64,000 nt of DNA, from the NCBI GenBank assembly GCA_022606425.2, contig JAHDVF020000742.1:1-64000 (forward strand), written 5' to 3'. The stretch is from Lepidostoma basale. Its lineage: Eukaryota; Arthropoda; Insecta; Trichoptera; Lepidostomatidae. The position numbers and the translations under genes were made by a program. The first letter of the stretch is position 1. Every line of letters begins with the position of its first letter. The notes under the pieces are model-generated. The model was not told the origin of the DNA. It made no database searches and saw only the letters and a program-made list of their open reading frames with translations. Positions 14,201 to 21,638 of this stretch are shown here, one piece after another.

Positions 14201-17200
14201 GTGTAAATTGAAAGAGAAACCGTGGACGACTAAGGAAAGCATGGCATGACCAAATTAATAATTTATTAAAAGGCATTATGGTTAGTTAGTTCTCCATTAT
14301 TTTATATTTGTAGATAAAAACATTGTTCATATTTTTAAAGTTCATGCATTTTTTGTTTAAATCTAACAAATATGGCAAAGAAACAAAAACAAAATTCCTA
14401 ATAACCGTATTGTACTTTTGTAGTAATCACTTGTAGTTACTCATTATAATTCTTTAGTGATAGTGTTTACAGATGTCAAAAGGCCTTAATATGTTTGAAT
14501 GTGCATTTCCATTCTCATACTTACTTATTTTCTTATTACACACGCTAATCTCTGTGTTGTCTACTTGGCTAGATGAACAACCGTATGAAGGTGATGAAGC
14601 GGCAGATGTACGAGACGGAGGAGGAGTTGCAGACGGAGAAGGCTAACAAGAGGAAGGCTCAGCGAGAGTTAGAGGACCTGCAGGAGTCCCACGAGACCGT
14701 AGCCCGCGAGTGCAACAACCTGAAGAACAAACTCAGGTAAAAAGATCAGATATATCTGACACGGGTTGGTGCTGGCAGCAACGGACGGACATAAGACTCC
14801 AATATTTCTCTTGATATGACATTATCTTGAGCGAGATTTTTTTTTTTCATTTAAAGCATTCACTTTGTGGTTAGATATTTTAAATAATAAATATTTATAA
14901 AATAAAATAACACTCTGTGTGTTAACCACAGAATTTCAATTATAATTAACTTTAACCGGATTCGTTTGTACCCATCATTCATCAGGGCAATATAAAAACT
15001 AAATACGACTTTCGTGGTAGAGTAGCAAGAGCTATGACTGCCACACTGAAGGTCCCGGGTTAGATTCTCAGTGATGGCAGTGTGATTCTCACGCTGTTTT
15101 TGGTCTGGTGTATAATTTACGTGACAATAAAATGGCGATAGATTATCTACCTATCACATGTCATGAGAATCAATATAATAGCTAATACAAATTGTATACA
15201 ATAATTGGGTTCAAACTACCTGTTGTATACAAAAATAAAATACAGATTAACATGAATGTATAAATAGACGGTGGTGGAATGAGATGGGACGAGAAAGAAA
15301 GGAATATGTAAACAAAGTACTTAATTTCATGTAACCCCTTCAAATCTTTATTTCCTTGTAATCTATTTATTCCAAAACCAAACTTTGTTCAAATAATATC
15401 CCTTTCCCTCTCTTGTCCTGTCTCGCTTCACCACCATCTATATATTTGTGTAAACCTGTCTTTTTATTTCCATATTTTACTACCCGGACGAATGTTGGAT
15501 ATTGGCAAAACTGGTTAAGTCAAGTATAATTACAATTCCGTGGTTAATATACAAAATGTTGTTTTTATTTTATATACTAATAAAATATATAGCACGTCTC
15601 CTCTAAGGTTAGTTTTGCAACGTTTCATGAAGTGGGATATACATATGTTTTTTCAAATACAATCAATTTGAATAAATATAATTATACTTGGTATTTAGCA
15701 GTCACTTATATACTAAATGGAGATCGAGTTATGTATAAAAGTGGAAGGGGGATAATTAGGAATGAGGGGAGGGGAGGTGTAACGGGAACATATCGAGTGG
15801 AAGGGGTATAATTAGGTTTGAGGAGAGGGGAGATGTAACGGGAACATATCGAGCATGGGAATTAAATTTAAATGGTTATTTTTTATATTTTCATTATTTT
15901 TTATGGCTTTTTTAATTTCTAAAATTTCTAAATTGTTTAAAGTTAGGTTTTTATTATTAATATGCAAAATTTCAATACCGTTTTCTTTATGAAATGTATG
16001 ATTATTTTCAATTAAATGATTAGCGAACTCCGAAAAATTATTATTAGAAAGTTTACTTTTACTTTCTAATAATAATTTTTCAGATTCAAATATGAATCCA
16101 CAACACAAAGTGAAGGCGAACATAGAAGAAAAAAGGTGTTTTTATTATCATTTCCGCAGTCCTTTTAATGCTTTTTTGTGATTGTTCAGATCTCACTACC
16201 TTTGCTTAAATGTTATCGAAGTGCAGTGCTTGTGTGGAGGAAAATATTTCCTAGATGTTTCTAAGGCCTATCATTTCCAGGTAGAACAGTCTAAAGAGAT
16301 TCTATTGACGGGCGTATTGGGTGTTTGGGGAACGGGTGTTTCGGCTCCCACGAAAGGTTTGAAGTTTGAACCATGCTTGCAACACTCGGTGTGCACTAAC
16401 ACATTCAATCATTTGCTCTCCTCAATTACAACCTCTAGACAATGTTATTAAAATACAAAGATTTGATACTCTTTTAAGTTCAGCGGATCTTTAAACGGGT
16501 ATACAAATAAACCAGAGTTTGAATGTTCATAGATGTATGTGCTTCCGGACTACAAAATCATCTCTTGTGACCAACACTAAACAATTAAAAATACTTGAGC
16601 CCTTTTTATTAATTAATACGAATAAAATCGTCTGTCTTCTACAAGTTTTATTATATTTTATAGGAATGATGTGTTTCGCCTTGCTAAGGCATTATCAAAA
16701 GTTTATAATTATCATTTGACAAATTTTTCATGAATTAAATAAAACACTTTTTTTCAATTTTTAAGTTTATTTTTTTTCAACATGTTTCGAAGGCTTTACA
16801 TCTTCATTATCGGGAGAACGAATGAGTTTATATCGATCTCCCCGTGATAAAGGTGTGAAGCCTCCGAAACATGTCATTTGATCATTTGATAATAGCTTGG
16901 CATCGCAAAACATGTCATTCCCATAAAATATAATAAAACTTCTAGAAAACGGGCATGTTCATTGGTATTAATTATTTTTATGTTAGGTACTTCATGCTAA
17001 GAATTTGCTGGTTTTTGTTTTTTATCAAAATTTGTTATCTCATCTACAATAATTAACACACAGTTCTTTGGTTTACCTATGAAGTAATTAATTTGTTGCT
17101 TTTTGGTTGTTTTTTTTTTTGCTCCAACACAATACAGATAAATGCAATTAATAAACATAGGGTCCATATGCTTTGCATCCATTTATGTCATTTTTTGGAG

Positions 17201-18111
17201 AGGTAAACAAATACTTGCTCATGTGTCAAATACCATCTGCTTATTGCTCTCATAGTCATGGAGCGTGTGAATGTTATTTGAAGGCAATGTTAAATCATTC
17301 AAGTAAAAAAATCAGACTATCTGTGTAGAAATGTTTGTATTGAGTGTTAGATTTTGTTATTTTAAAAGTATCTGATACATCATAATTTTAAAGTTTGTTT
17401 TAAACAATCCCCCATAAGCTTCATCTTCTTTTAGACCTTTGGGTCTGTTCTTGTTCCTGTGTTAAATATTTTTGTGTGTAAATAAAGGCTTTTAGAGGGT
17501 TTAGTTTATTAACTCAACCAAAATAAGGACAAACGTGCAAATAGTTATTCTAGTCTAGATTTTAATTTTTTTAAATATTTTGTGGATTAAACAAAGTTAT
17601 TTTCAATTTCCTAAGTATATTACTGTGGAATTCCACAGTGTTAATGTTTTAGCGTTCAATAAGTTCATATTATTAATATTGAATACTAGCTTCCATCAAG
17701 AGATTTAAGTAAAATCATTAGATTATGTTATAATTGTGTTTAAACTACGCTTGTCAACTCCCAACTCTGGCTGGCTACATTCGGCTCAGACACTCCCAAT
17801 TCATCATAATATTACTTACAGTTTAGTAGTATAGAAGTAAAGTAAAAATGTTTATAAGATACATTCTCTTATATGAACTGCAAATGTAGTCAGCCGCACT
17901 ATAGGGGTTAATAAGCACGCAAGTCAAAGTATTAACCAAGTTGTTCAGCTATACAAGGATTTTTGTATTTGTGTCTAGGAGAACGGGAGGCGGAATGGCT
18001 CTGTCATCCCGGCTGGGCGGCGGCAAGCGCGGCTCCATCCCGCCGGGCAGCACGGGCTCGGGAGACGAGTCCCTGGACGAGAGCAACGACACGCAGAACA
18101 GTGTCGAGTAG
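2090..18111 (+). CDS. zip: Non-muscle myosin II heavy chain, rod and tailpiece (3' part of gene, 15 exons)
   Basis: Myosin II heavy chain pairs through its rod and assembles into bipolar filaments that drive cytokinesis, cell-shape change and dorsal closure at the actin cortex. Fifteen exons (2090-2252, 3825-3963, 4206-4337, 4459-4624, 5470-5573, 5658-5786, 7193-7441, 8565-8735, 9076-9204, 10032-10157, 10895-11014, 13198-13347, 13729-13911, 14573-14736, 17979-18111) keep one open frame of 751 residues and end in TAG. The translation is continuous charged heptad coiled coil rich in E, K, L, Q and R, and matches the zipper rod through to its C-terminus (for example [46 protein letters not shown]). 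The last about 40 residues are non-helical, Gly/Ser-rich and acidic, as in non-muscle rather than muscle myosin. The first exon here starts in phase 2 (GG completes a codon), so the motor, IQ neck and S2 start are left of the window. No internal stop was seen. Confidence 0.96.
2565..2735 (+). mobile_element. Jockey-like LINE 3' end fragment
   Basis: This stretch is the reverse complement of the better preserved Jockey-type tail at 53.6-53.8 kb (shared: ACACTCCGGGCCA, CAAATCACATTCCAACAA, GCCAGAAGATCCAAGTCC). It carries the ORF end and 3' UTR. Confidence 0.6.
2810..2935 (+). mobile_element. LINE-A 3' end fragment
   Basis: Contains GCATGACACGATGTATAAATGTTGAG..GCGAGAGAAGTGTGTCAGGA, the segment that encodes [15 protein letters not shown] in better copies, followed by a decayed tail. 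Confidence 0.6.
2955..3622 (+). mobile_element. Mariner-type transposon with internal deletion
   Basis: The terminal repeats are GGGTGTCCCAAAATTTATGC on the left and, reverse-complemented, GGTGTCCCAAAATTAGGGC on the right, flanked by TA. Transposase pieces are an N-terminal [12 protein letters not shown] (ATG at 3065), a helix-turn-helix part (3131-3316: [18 protein letters not shown]) and a C-terminal part with [15 protein letters not shown] (from about 3350) and KIKRCINEI. The catalytic middle is missing, and there are stops and frameshifts. It is a dead copy in a zip intron. Confidence 0.8.
3825..3963 (+). CDS. zip: zip exon b (rod)
   Basis: The acceptor is TTCCAG|G and the donor CAG|GTATGT. 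One base completes the split Lys codon, followed by 46 codons ([10 protein letters not shown] to QLSEAQ), all heptad coiled coil matching the zipper rod. Confidence 0.94.
4206..4337 (+). CDS. zip: zip exon c (rod)
   Basis: The acceptor is CACAG|AGC and the donor CAG|GTATGC. The 44 codons, phase 0 to 0, read [14 protein letters not shown] to EAKRALEKQ. Confidence 0.94.
4459..4624 (+). CDS. zip: zip exon d (rod)
   Basis: The acceptor is ATCAG|GCG and the donor AGA|GTAAGT. It encodes 55 codons plus one base ([18 protein letters not shown] to NDKLDKS); the last Ser codon is split with exon e. Confidence 0.94.
4901..5140. mobile_element. Hairpin element HP1, copy 1
   Basis: A 240-bp element with a long internal inverted repeat: GGCATTATCAAATGT.. 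mirrored by ACATTTGATAATGCC, and TTTTCTAGAAGTTTTATTAT mirrored downstream. It is flanked by 16-bp direct repeats that differ at one base (4885-4900 and 5141-5156). The outer ends are AATTAATACAAATGAAAA and CATTGTTCAAGAAACAAT. Confidence 0.65.
5205..5445 (-). mobile_element. LINE-B fragment
   Basis: Read in reverse it encodes a decayed [23 protein letters not shown].-like stretch. On the + strand the key landmark is GGAGCATATTCCAGGCAGACGGATCTGCCACCGCGAAAGC, also present at 33.77 kb and 29.39 kb. Confidence 0.55.
5470..5573 (+). CDS. zip: zip exon e (rod)
   Basis: The acceptor is TTTTTCAG|GT and the donor AAG|GTATAT. The first two bases complete Ser, then [19 protein letters not shown] to QKSFDK, a close match to the conserved KKIQSELED/IELEAQR block of zipper. 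Confidence 0.94.
5658..5786 (+). CDS. zip: zip exon f (rod)
   Basis: The acceptor is TTGTAG|GTG and the donor AAG|GTAATT. The 43 codons run [20 protein letters not shown] to [10 protein letters not shown], matching the [14 protein letters not shown] block of the family. Confidence 0.94.
6075..6385 (+). mobile_element. LINE tail fragment (family with GVSD...CVLPRI.RHGS)
   Basis: About 300 bp related to the better copy at 26.95-27.47 kb (shared: AGAGCCAGAACAGGAGTGTCGGACATCATC, ATCAATGGAGGGACGAC, GACATGGAAGC). It is interrupted by stops. It represents the C-terminal part of a non-LTR reverse transcriptase ORF. Confidence 0.55.
6532..7110 (-). mobile_element. LINE-A 3' end (reverse-transcriptase ORF C-terminus and tail)
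   Basis: On the minus strand the ORF reads [86 protein letters not shown] and [13 protein letters not shown] before a stop. A (GTTA)n tail follows. A 31-bp tandem duplication at 6801-6862 shifts the frame in the [10 protein letters not shown] part. It is inserted in the zip intron just upstream of exon g, antisense to zip. Confidence 0.8.
7193..7441 (+). CDS. zip: zip exon g (rod, largest exon here)
   Basis: The acceptor is TTTGCAG|GTT. The donor CAG|GTTGGA is weak. I chose it because ending at VQ keeps the two residues the family has between FERD and AKEE; the alternative GTTCAG six bases earlier would delete them. The 83 codons include [20 protein letters not shown] and [15 protein letters not shown]. 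Confidence 0.93.
7872..8415. mobile_element. TTAA MITE (piggyBac-like ends), copy 1
   Basis: A 544-bp element. The left end is TTAACCTTTCCCTTACGGTG and the right end CATCACAGGGAAGGGAGGGTTA, an imperfect terminal inverted repeat. It has no coding capacity. It is about 96-98% alike by eye to the copies at 10240 and 36021 over long stretches (TAGCTAATCCCCTTA, GATGCGAATATAGTGTCGCG). TTAA targets are the hallmark of piggyBac-type transposases. Confidence 0.75.
8565..8735 (+). CDS. zip: zip exon h (rod)
   Basis: The acceptor is TTGTCCAG|GCC and the donor AAG|GTATTC. The 57 codons run [20 protein letters not shown] to TTIEMHNK and match the highly conserved [14 protein letters not shown] block. Confidence 0.95.
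9076..9204 (+). CDS. zip: zip exon i (rod)
   Basis: The acceptor is TTGTCCAG|GTG and the donor AAG|GTTCGA, another GTT-type donor. The 43 codons run [20 protein letters not shown] to KDAERK. Confidence 0.93.
9489..9650. mobile_element. Hairpin element HP1, copy 2
   Basis: ATGAAAATGTCTGTTTTCTAGAAG on the left pairs with the right arm ending CTTTTAGAAAACAAGCGTTTTCAT. The loop carries the GCTAAGGCATTTGATAATG core, so the arms can fold back. Confidence 0.6.
9670..9985. repeat. Dispersed repeat, copy 1 (related to 27600-27920)
   Basis: Blocks shared with 27600-27920 include ATTGTATCTCAATAGAGACG, GGACTTATGACCTG, the reverse complement of GGGCGAAATGGGGAATGTTG, and CGCAATGGGTAAAAATCCCG. The order and orientation of blocks differ between the two copies, so one end may be a terminal inverted repeat. 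No coding signal was seen and the class is unknown. Confidence 0.5.
10032..10157 (+). CDS. zip: zip exon j (rod)
   Basis: The acceptor is CAACAG|GTG and the donor AAG|GTACAA. The 42 codons contain [20 protein letters not shown], nearly invariant among non-muscle myosins, and end MMNSSNK. Confidence 0.95.
10240..10774. mobile_element. TTAA MITE, copy 2
   Basis: About 535 bp of the same element as 7872-8415. It ends GGGAAGGGAGGGTTAA about 120 bp before the acceptor of zip exon k. The left flank is decayed to (T)ATAA. Confidence 0.75.
10895..11014 (+). CDS. zip: zip exon k (rod)
   Basis: The acceptor is TTTTCAG|GGT and the donor CAG|GTAATA. The 40 codons run [20 protein letters not shown] to LLDRTRKSQ. 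Codon use is more AT-rich than in neighbouring exons. A TTAA MITE ends about 120 bp before the acceptor. Confidence 0.94.
11095..11640 (+). mobile_element. LINE tail (family with [19 protein letters not shown])
   Basis: The + strand, with stops and shifts, encodes [29 protein letters not shown], a decayed [10 protein letters not shown] and [14 protein letters not shown] pieces. It matches the copy at 23.65-24.08 kb. This is the C-terminal part of a non-LTR retrotransposon ORF2, dead, in the intron between zip exons k and l. Confidence 0.65.
12100..12675 (+). mobile_element. RTE-like LINE ORF2 C-terminus
   Basis: The frame from 12245 is open for 142 residues: [59 protein letters not shown] and [16 protein letters not shown] up to the stop at about 12671. 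Upstream, a degraded [11 protein letters not shown] continues the thumb region. This block is typical of RTE/BovB-like retrotransposons. Catalytic YxDD and endonuclease are absent, so it is 5'-truncated. Confidence 0.75.
12880..13085 (+). mobile_element. LINE-A 3' end fragment
   Basis: Contains GTGTATGTTAACAATATAAG, GCATGCATGACACGATATATGAATGTTGAG and TGTCAGGAAAGAATAG..GTTGCGGTCCATTCTTGC, ending in a GTTAG tail just upstream of zip exon l. Confidence 0.65.
13198..13347 (+). CDS. zip: zip exon l (rod)
   Basis: The acceptor is ATTTTAG|AAC and the donor AAG|GTAAAC. The 50 codons run [19 protein letters not shown] to SAQRSKTK, including the conserved [11 protein letters not shown] core. Confidence 0.94.
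13574..13616 (-). mobile_element. SINE 3' tail fragment
   Basis: A poly-T run then GTATACAACAGGTTATTTGAACCCAATT, the reverse complement of the 3' end of the SINE at 14998-15230. Confidence 0.45.
13729..13911 (+). CDS. zip: zip exon m (rod, near the filament-assembly region)
   Basis: The acceptor is CTCCGCAG|AGC and the donor AAG|GTACTG. The 61 codons run [17 protein letters not shown] to DQFKEQVEK and include the conserved [11 protein letters not shown] and LEDERR blocks. Confidence 0.95.
14155..14300 (+). mobile_element. LINE-A 3' end fragment
   Basis: GAATGAGAGAAGAATGGTTAAAAAG, CGACTAAGGAAAGCATGGCATGACCAAATTAAT and GGTTAGTTAG correspond to [17 protein letters not shown] and the tail of LINE-A. 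The central part is deleted. Confidence 0.55.
14573..14736 (+). CDS. zip: zip exon n (end of rod)
   Basis: The acceptor is TTGGCTAG|ATG and the donor CTCAG|GTAAAA. It encodes 54 codons plus two bases ([19 protein letters not shown] to NNLKNKL), the C-terminal end of the coiled coil where myosin II filament-assembly determinants lie in the family. The initial ATG is an internal Met. Confidence 0.95.
14998..15230 (+). mobile_element. tRNA-derived SINE, copy 1
   Basis: The head resembles a tRNA: an A-box region (TGGTAGAGTAG, about 15014-15025) and a B-box region (GGTTAGATTC, 15058-15067). The body reads GATGGCAGTGTGATT and TTTTTGGTCTGGTG, and the tail AATTGGGTTCAAAC..CCTGTTGTATACAAAAA. Copies at 56517 and 56769 share body and tail. 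The head retains an RNA polymerase III promoter layout but with mutations. Confidence 0.7.
15741..15853. repeat. Two-copy tandem repeat of 56 bp
   Basis: The unit starting GTGGAAGGGG, containing ATAATTAGG and ending GTAACGGGAACATATCGA, occurs at 15741 and again at 15797. The two copies are about 90% alike. It is purine-rich on the + strand. Confidence 0.75.
15812..16123 (-). pseudogene. Possible Penelope-like element ORF C-terminus
   Basis: A 103-codon AT-rich frame reads [38 protein letters not shown] then [20 protein letters not shown]. The pattern (S.FA.HL...H.F .... I.I.H......LN.LE..EI) resembles the C-terminal GIY-YIG endonuclease region of Penelope-like retroelements. The catalytic GIY and YIG motifs are not present, so this is a fragment and the assignment is tentative. 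It overlaps the 56-bp tandem repeat at its 3' end. Confidence 0.45.
16130..16600. other. Intron DNA without recognised content
   Basis: A low-repeat stretch of the long last intron of zip. An open frame (16182-16451) shows no recognisable domain and no support from splice signals. Confidence 0.4.
16605..16975. mobile_element. Hairpin element HP1, copy 3, split by an HP2 element
   Basis: The left arm (ATTAATTAATACGAATAAAATCG to TTAGCTAAGGCATTATCAAAAG-type core, about 16605-16735) and right arm (TTTGATAATAGC..GCAAAACATGTCATTCCCATA to GTTCATTGGTATTAATTA, about 16872-16975) are separated by an HP2 hairpin element. TCATTTGA is found on both sides of the insertion. Confidence 0.6.
16738..16871. 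mobile_element. Hairpin element HP2, copy 1
   Basis: AAGTTTATTTTTTTTCAACATG..TTTCGAAGGCTTTACATCTTCATTATCGGGAGAACGA is mirrored by GATCTCCCCGTGATAAAGG..TGAAGCCTCCGAAACATG. It forms a foldback with a short central loop and is nested inside HP1. Confidence 0.6.
16980..17978. other. End of the last zip intron, unassigned
   Basis: No transposon or exon was recognised. An 18-bp perfect palindrome (ACTGTGGAATTCCACAGT) lies at 17622-17639. The same core flanks HP2 copies, so an HP2 relic may be present. Confidence 0.4.
17979..18111 (+). CDS. zip: zip last exon (non-helical tailpiece and stop)
   Basis: The acceptor is TGTCTAG|G, after a 3.2-kb intron. It reads [19 protein letters not shown], then a Pro/Ser/Gly stretch, and ends in the acidic [17 protein letters not shown] followed by TAG at 18109-18111. 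The RRTGG start and the Ser-Asp/Glu tail match non-muscle myosin tailpieces. Several S-x-x-D/E sites fit the casein kinase 2 type of tail phosphorylation known in the family; their use here is inference. Confidence 0.95.
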
Positions 18112-19662
18112 GCCCTTGGAAAACCCGTCTGTGTATAAAGTTGTTGGCACATGTTTAATATTAGGAATGTAATGTTTATTAGTTACGTTGTCAATCCTTG
18201 GTGTACCCATCCTGTAAATGTTAGACTGCGGAATGTTCCGGATGCCTTAATGTTATTCCGGAACAGTTGGACGCCGTCTGGCGGTCCGTTGGTCCGAGAG
18301 TCTCTTGAGAGCTTGTCAGGCAATAATATTGTAGGGTAAAATTAAGATAATGTGCGAAATCTAATCAGTGGTGTCTTTCAGTCTCACATTCTCCCCCCCT
18401 GGCTCAATGTTTGAGTAATTTTCATGTTCCGGTATTTTCCTTTGGGGTTTCTCTGTCAGGCCCTGATAGTAGTTGTTGGTGTTTTATTTATTCCTCGATC
18501 ATTTTTTTCGAATTTTGAGAAAAAGGACTTTACATTGGCATTTTACTTATATTATTTGTTTATACAATTATTCTTATATTTCCACGAAGAATTTTGATGG
18601 CATTCTTGTTTACACGGATGACCTTTTTATAGAAGTAGCGAATGGAGAGAGATTAAGAATAGATATACAGGTCTCGGAGATGCCTCGATAAATTGGATTT
18701 TTCCATTTGTTGCTCAAATTTTGGAAAGGTTTTTGTTATGAAACGGAGATTCCCGGAGCCTCCACATTTTGTAAATTTTTACTAGTTTGATTTAATTCTT
18801 ATGTGTTGCATTCGTGGAGTGGCACATTGTAAGTATTAATATTAATTTAATTCTCTTTTCCTTTGCGGTTTACCCAAAGTTGATCCAAATTTTATCATTC
18901 TTACTTTACTTTTGAGAACATACTAATTTTAGTTATGTTTGTTCCAACCTCAGTTTGCCATAGTTACAATATTAATGTTGTGTCATTACACTACTAAACA
19001 AGTTAGGCTATTGGAGGTGGAGGAGCAGGCCTTGCCCTGTCGCGCCTTCCCAATTATCATTTGTATTACTCAATGTTTTTAAATATAAGCTTTTGTATTA
19101 TAAATCATGCTGTTTTTGTTTAAATGGCATTTTTACCTTTTAAGTTTGGAGTCTTCAATACTTATTGCGGCGTGCGCGCAGCAAACGTCCCCCGCACAGA
19201 GAGCATTGCTTTACTTGTAAATGTTGCTACATTTTAAATAGGAGCGATGGCGGAAGATTAACGTCCTAAGGTTAGGTACTAATACCAGAGGTTGGGATTT
19301 TTTAAAATTAATTGATCATGTACATATAGAATCATTTTATTTCTATTAACAATCAAAATCATAACCAACGAAATACAAATTTTTGTCAAATATTTTAAAT
19401 ACTTTTTTACATTAAATGGTTTGCGTTTCTCTTTCTCCCGTGTCGTGTGGCCGCAGGGCGGAGGGACCCGCAAGTTGATTGATCCTCAGAAAACCATTTC
19501 TCTCGAGATTTCAAAAATCTGGTGTGAGGGTAGCGAAGTAAGATAATCAATAAATTTTATATATATAAATGTTATTTTAATTACGAGTAATGCTATGAAA
19601 ATATTTGATAATAATAAAATTCATTTAAGAATTTGTAATACGTTTTTCAATACCGCAAATAA
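18112..19662 (+). other. zip: Probable zip 3' UTR and polyadenylation signals
   Basis: No transposon signature was seen between the stop codon and about 19.68 kb, unlike the introns and the DNA to the right. AATAAA hexamers lie at 19549-19554, about 19613-19618 and about 19657-19662, followed by T-rich DNA. The cleavage site could be any of these or an unseen variant signal, so the boundary is inferred. Short open frames here resemble no known protein. Confidence 0.45.
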
Positions 19663-19699
19663 AATGATTTATAAAACTTTACCTTTTATTTCTTTCCCT

Positions 19700-20200
19700 T
19701 TTTAGTAATAACAATAATAATTATTATATAATGGGATGATTTATAAAGCACCATATTTATGAAATAATCATCTGAAGGGTGTTGTAGAAAAACCTGACGC
19801 AGTTGTACATCAAGTACATCAGGATAAGATGATTTGAAAATGTGCATCTTGAGGTCTGCAGGGAGATTGTTCCAGGCTGAAGGGCCGATTATCATAAAGG
19901 GTTGCCAAATTTAGTGTGAGAAGAGAATTTAGGCCATCGCAGAAGATATTGCTGATAGACTGCCTTACATTCAGGTTCCCGGTGATGCGGTGTTCAGATA
20001 TATAAGCTAGGCCATTCCTGGCCTTAAAGACCGTCCAACAGAGCTTGCATTGTATCTGGACATTTTAGCCAATGGAACTCCTTCAGGTGTTGTGCATTAT
20101 GTGACAACTCTTCAGCACACATTTTGCCAGACTCACTGCCGCACTGAGTGCAGACTGGAGTTTACTCATTTGCTGTTTTGAAATGTTGGCATAGATTATT
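19700..20200 (-). mobile_element. LINE-B fragment, long 3' part
   Basis: On the minus strand the frame includes GPSAWNNLPADLKMHIFKSS. The + strand shows the (TAA)-type tail, CATCTGAAGGGTGTTG and GGAGATTGTTCCAGGCTGAAGGGCC. It continues further into the ORF than most copies here. It marks the right limit of the zip 3' UTR. Confidence 0.6.
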
Positions 20201-21470
20201 TTTATCTGTGAATCTGTGAACAATTAGTCCAATGGAGTCTTTCTTTGGTACTACCTCTACGGATGTGATGAGTAGGGGAAGGATAGGGGTGAAGTGGAAA
20301 TAAAAGAATTATGAATGTTTGTAATAAATATGTAATGCTCTCGGTGATAAATGATTGCAGAATGTGATCCTTATGAACATTCATACAAAAAATATCTTAG
20401 TTTATTGCGTATACACTATAAGCTACCTATTTTACCTATTAATAATAATTAACTAAAAACGAATATCGTTTTTATTTAATTGCTAATAATTATAAACATT
20501 GTCACATAATGACAAATTAGCTCGTACCGAGATGGATTCCAAAAACAAAGAGTAAAGAAAACTGCGGACAGTACACAATAGTAAGGCAATTCTTCACAAT
20601 TATCTCCGGGCACTCCGGGCACTCTTCCCTGGCAAGTCTTGGCTTCCTCCCGCGACTCGCACTGGACGTCTCCACCACCGTACACTAATGGCAGTGTCGT
20701 CTTACAACTTCTATTCAATAGGACAGCGCGCCACGCATCTGCTAAACACTCCATCGTGGTTCACAATACAAAAATAATTCACGCGCCATTGATTCAACAG
20801 GCACAATAACCGGGACTCCCCATTCCCTCAACTGAGTGTTTGATCCTTCCCTATACCTACGCTCGCAGATCTGAGACAAACACATTTCCTAGAATGAGTT
20901 GAGATTAATTTAAAGTACAATCCAATAATAAAAACAATTTTCCTAATTACAAACTAACAATTGATTAACTACTTACAAATACAATAAATAATTACAGGAA
21001 CATTCGGCCAGAGCCGGCATATACGAGACTACCATAAATATATTTACAACGCATTTGTGACTTATACTCTTTCACACACAAGTACTTTCATCCTTGTACA
21101 TAATGTTTCGAGAATATTCCGTCAAGTTCCCGGGACCACGCCTCGTAAGCCTTCAAACTGATTCTTTGTATTCCGATATTTGCACTTTAGTACATCAAAC
21201 CTTACAAAATAAATATTTAAAATATAGTACGTTTTGTTTTGAGAAAGTATGCTAGTTCTATATCAACTTAATTGAGAATACACCAGAGATTGGAATTAGC
21301 CGCAACTTTACGTTATACATTTGCAAATCCAGAATCGGTAGGAATTTCATACAAAAAGTTCAAAGATAAGTAATTTCACAAAACAATTTTGTTTATAAAC
21401 ACTAAACGGTAAATAATTTTGGAGGTCTCTCCCGAGAGAATGAAATGTGCGCAAGTAAATAAAATTTTAA
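20201..21470. other. Spacer between the convergent zip and SOCS genes
   Basis: Mostly unique sequence. A 92-codon frame on the minus strand (20476-20754: MECLADAWRAVLLNRSC.., then CESREEAKTCQGRVPGVPGD) has no recognised domain and may be chance or a small unknown exon. A TTCCTAGAA motif lies at 20886-20894. An ATTAAA on the minus strand at 21466-21471 could be the SOCS polyadenylation signal. Confidence 0.35.
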
Positions 21471-21638
21471 TAAGATTGGTCGATGCATAATCACAAAAGA
21501 GACAACCTACGCCATCTGGACCGGGGTGATGGAAACCTTCTTCTCTCAGACTCGGTGGCGGGACATTGTACAGGTATATACATATGGACAGTGAAGCGGG
21601 GTATGTAAAGGTACCCGTGCGGGGGGGCGGGGCGGGGG

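Noticed and set aside
2090..18111. Muscle myosin heavy chain (Mhc) instead of zipper
   Set aside because: The rod sequence and the Gly/Ser-rich acidic tailpiece match non-muscle myosin II. No sign of the alternative exon sets of Mhc was seen.
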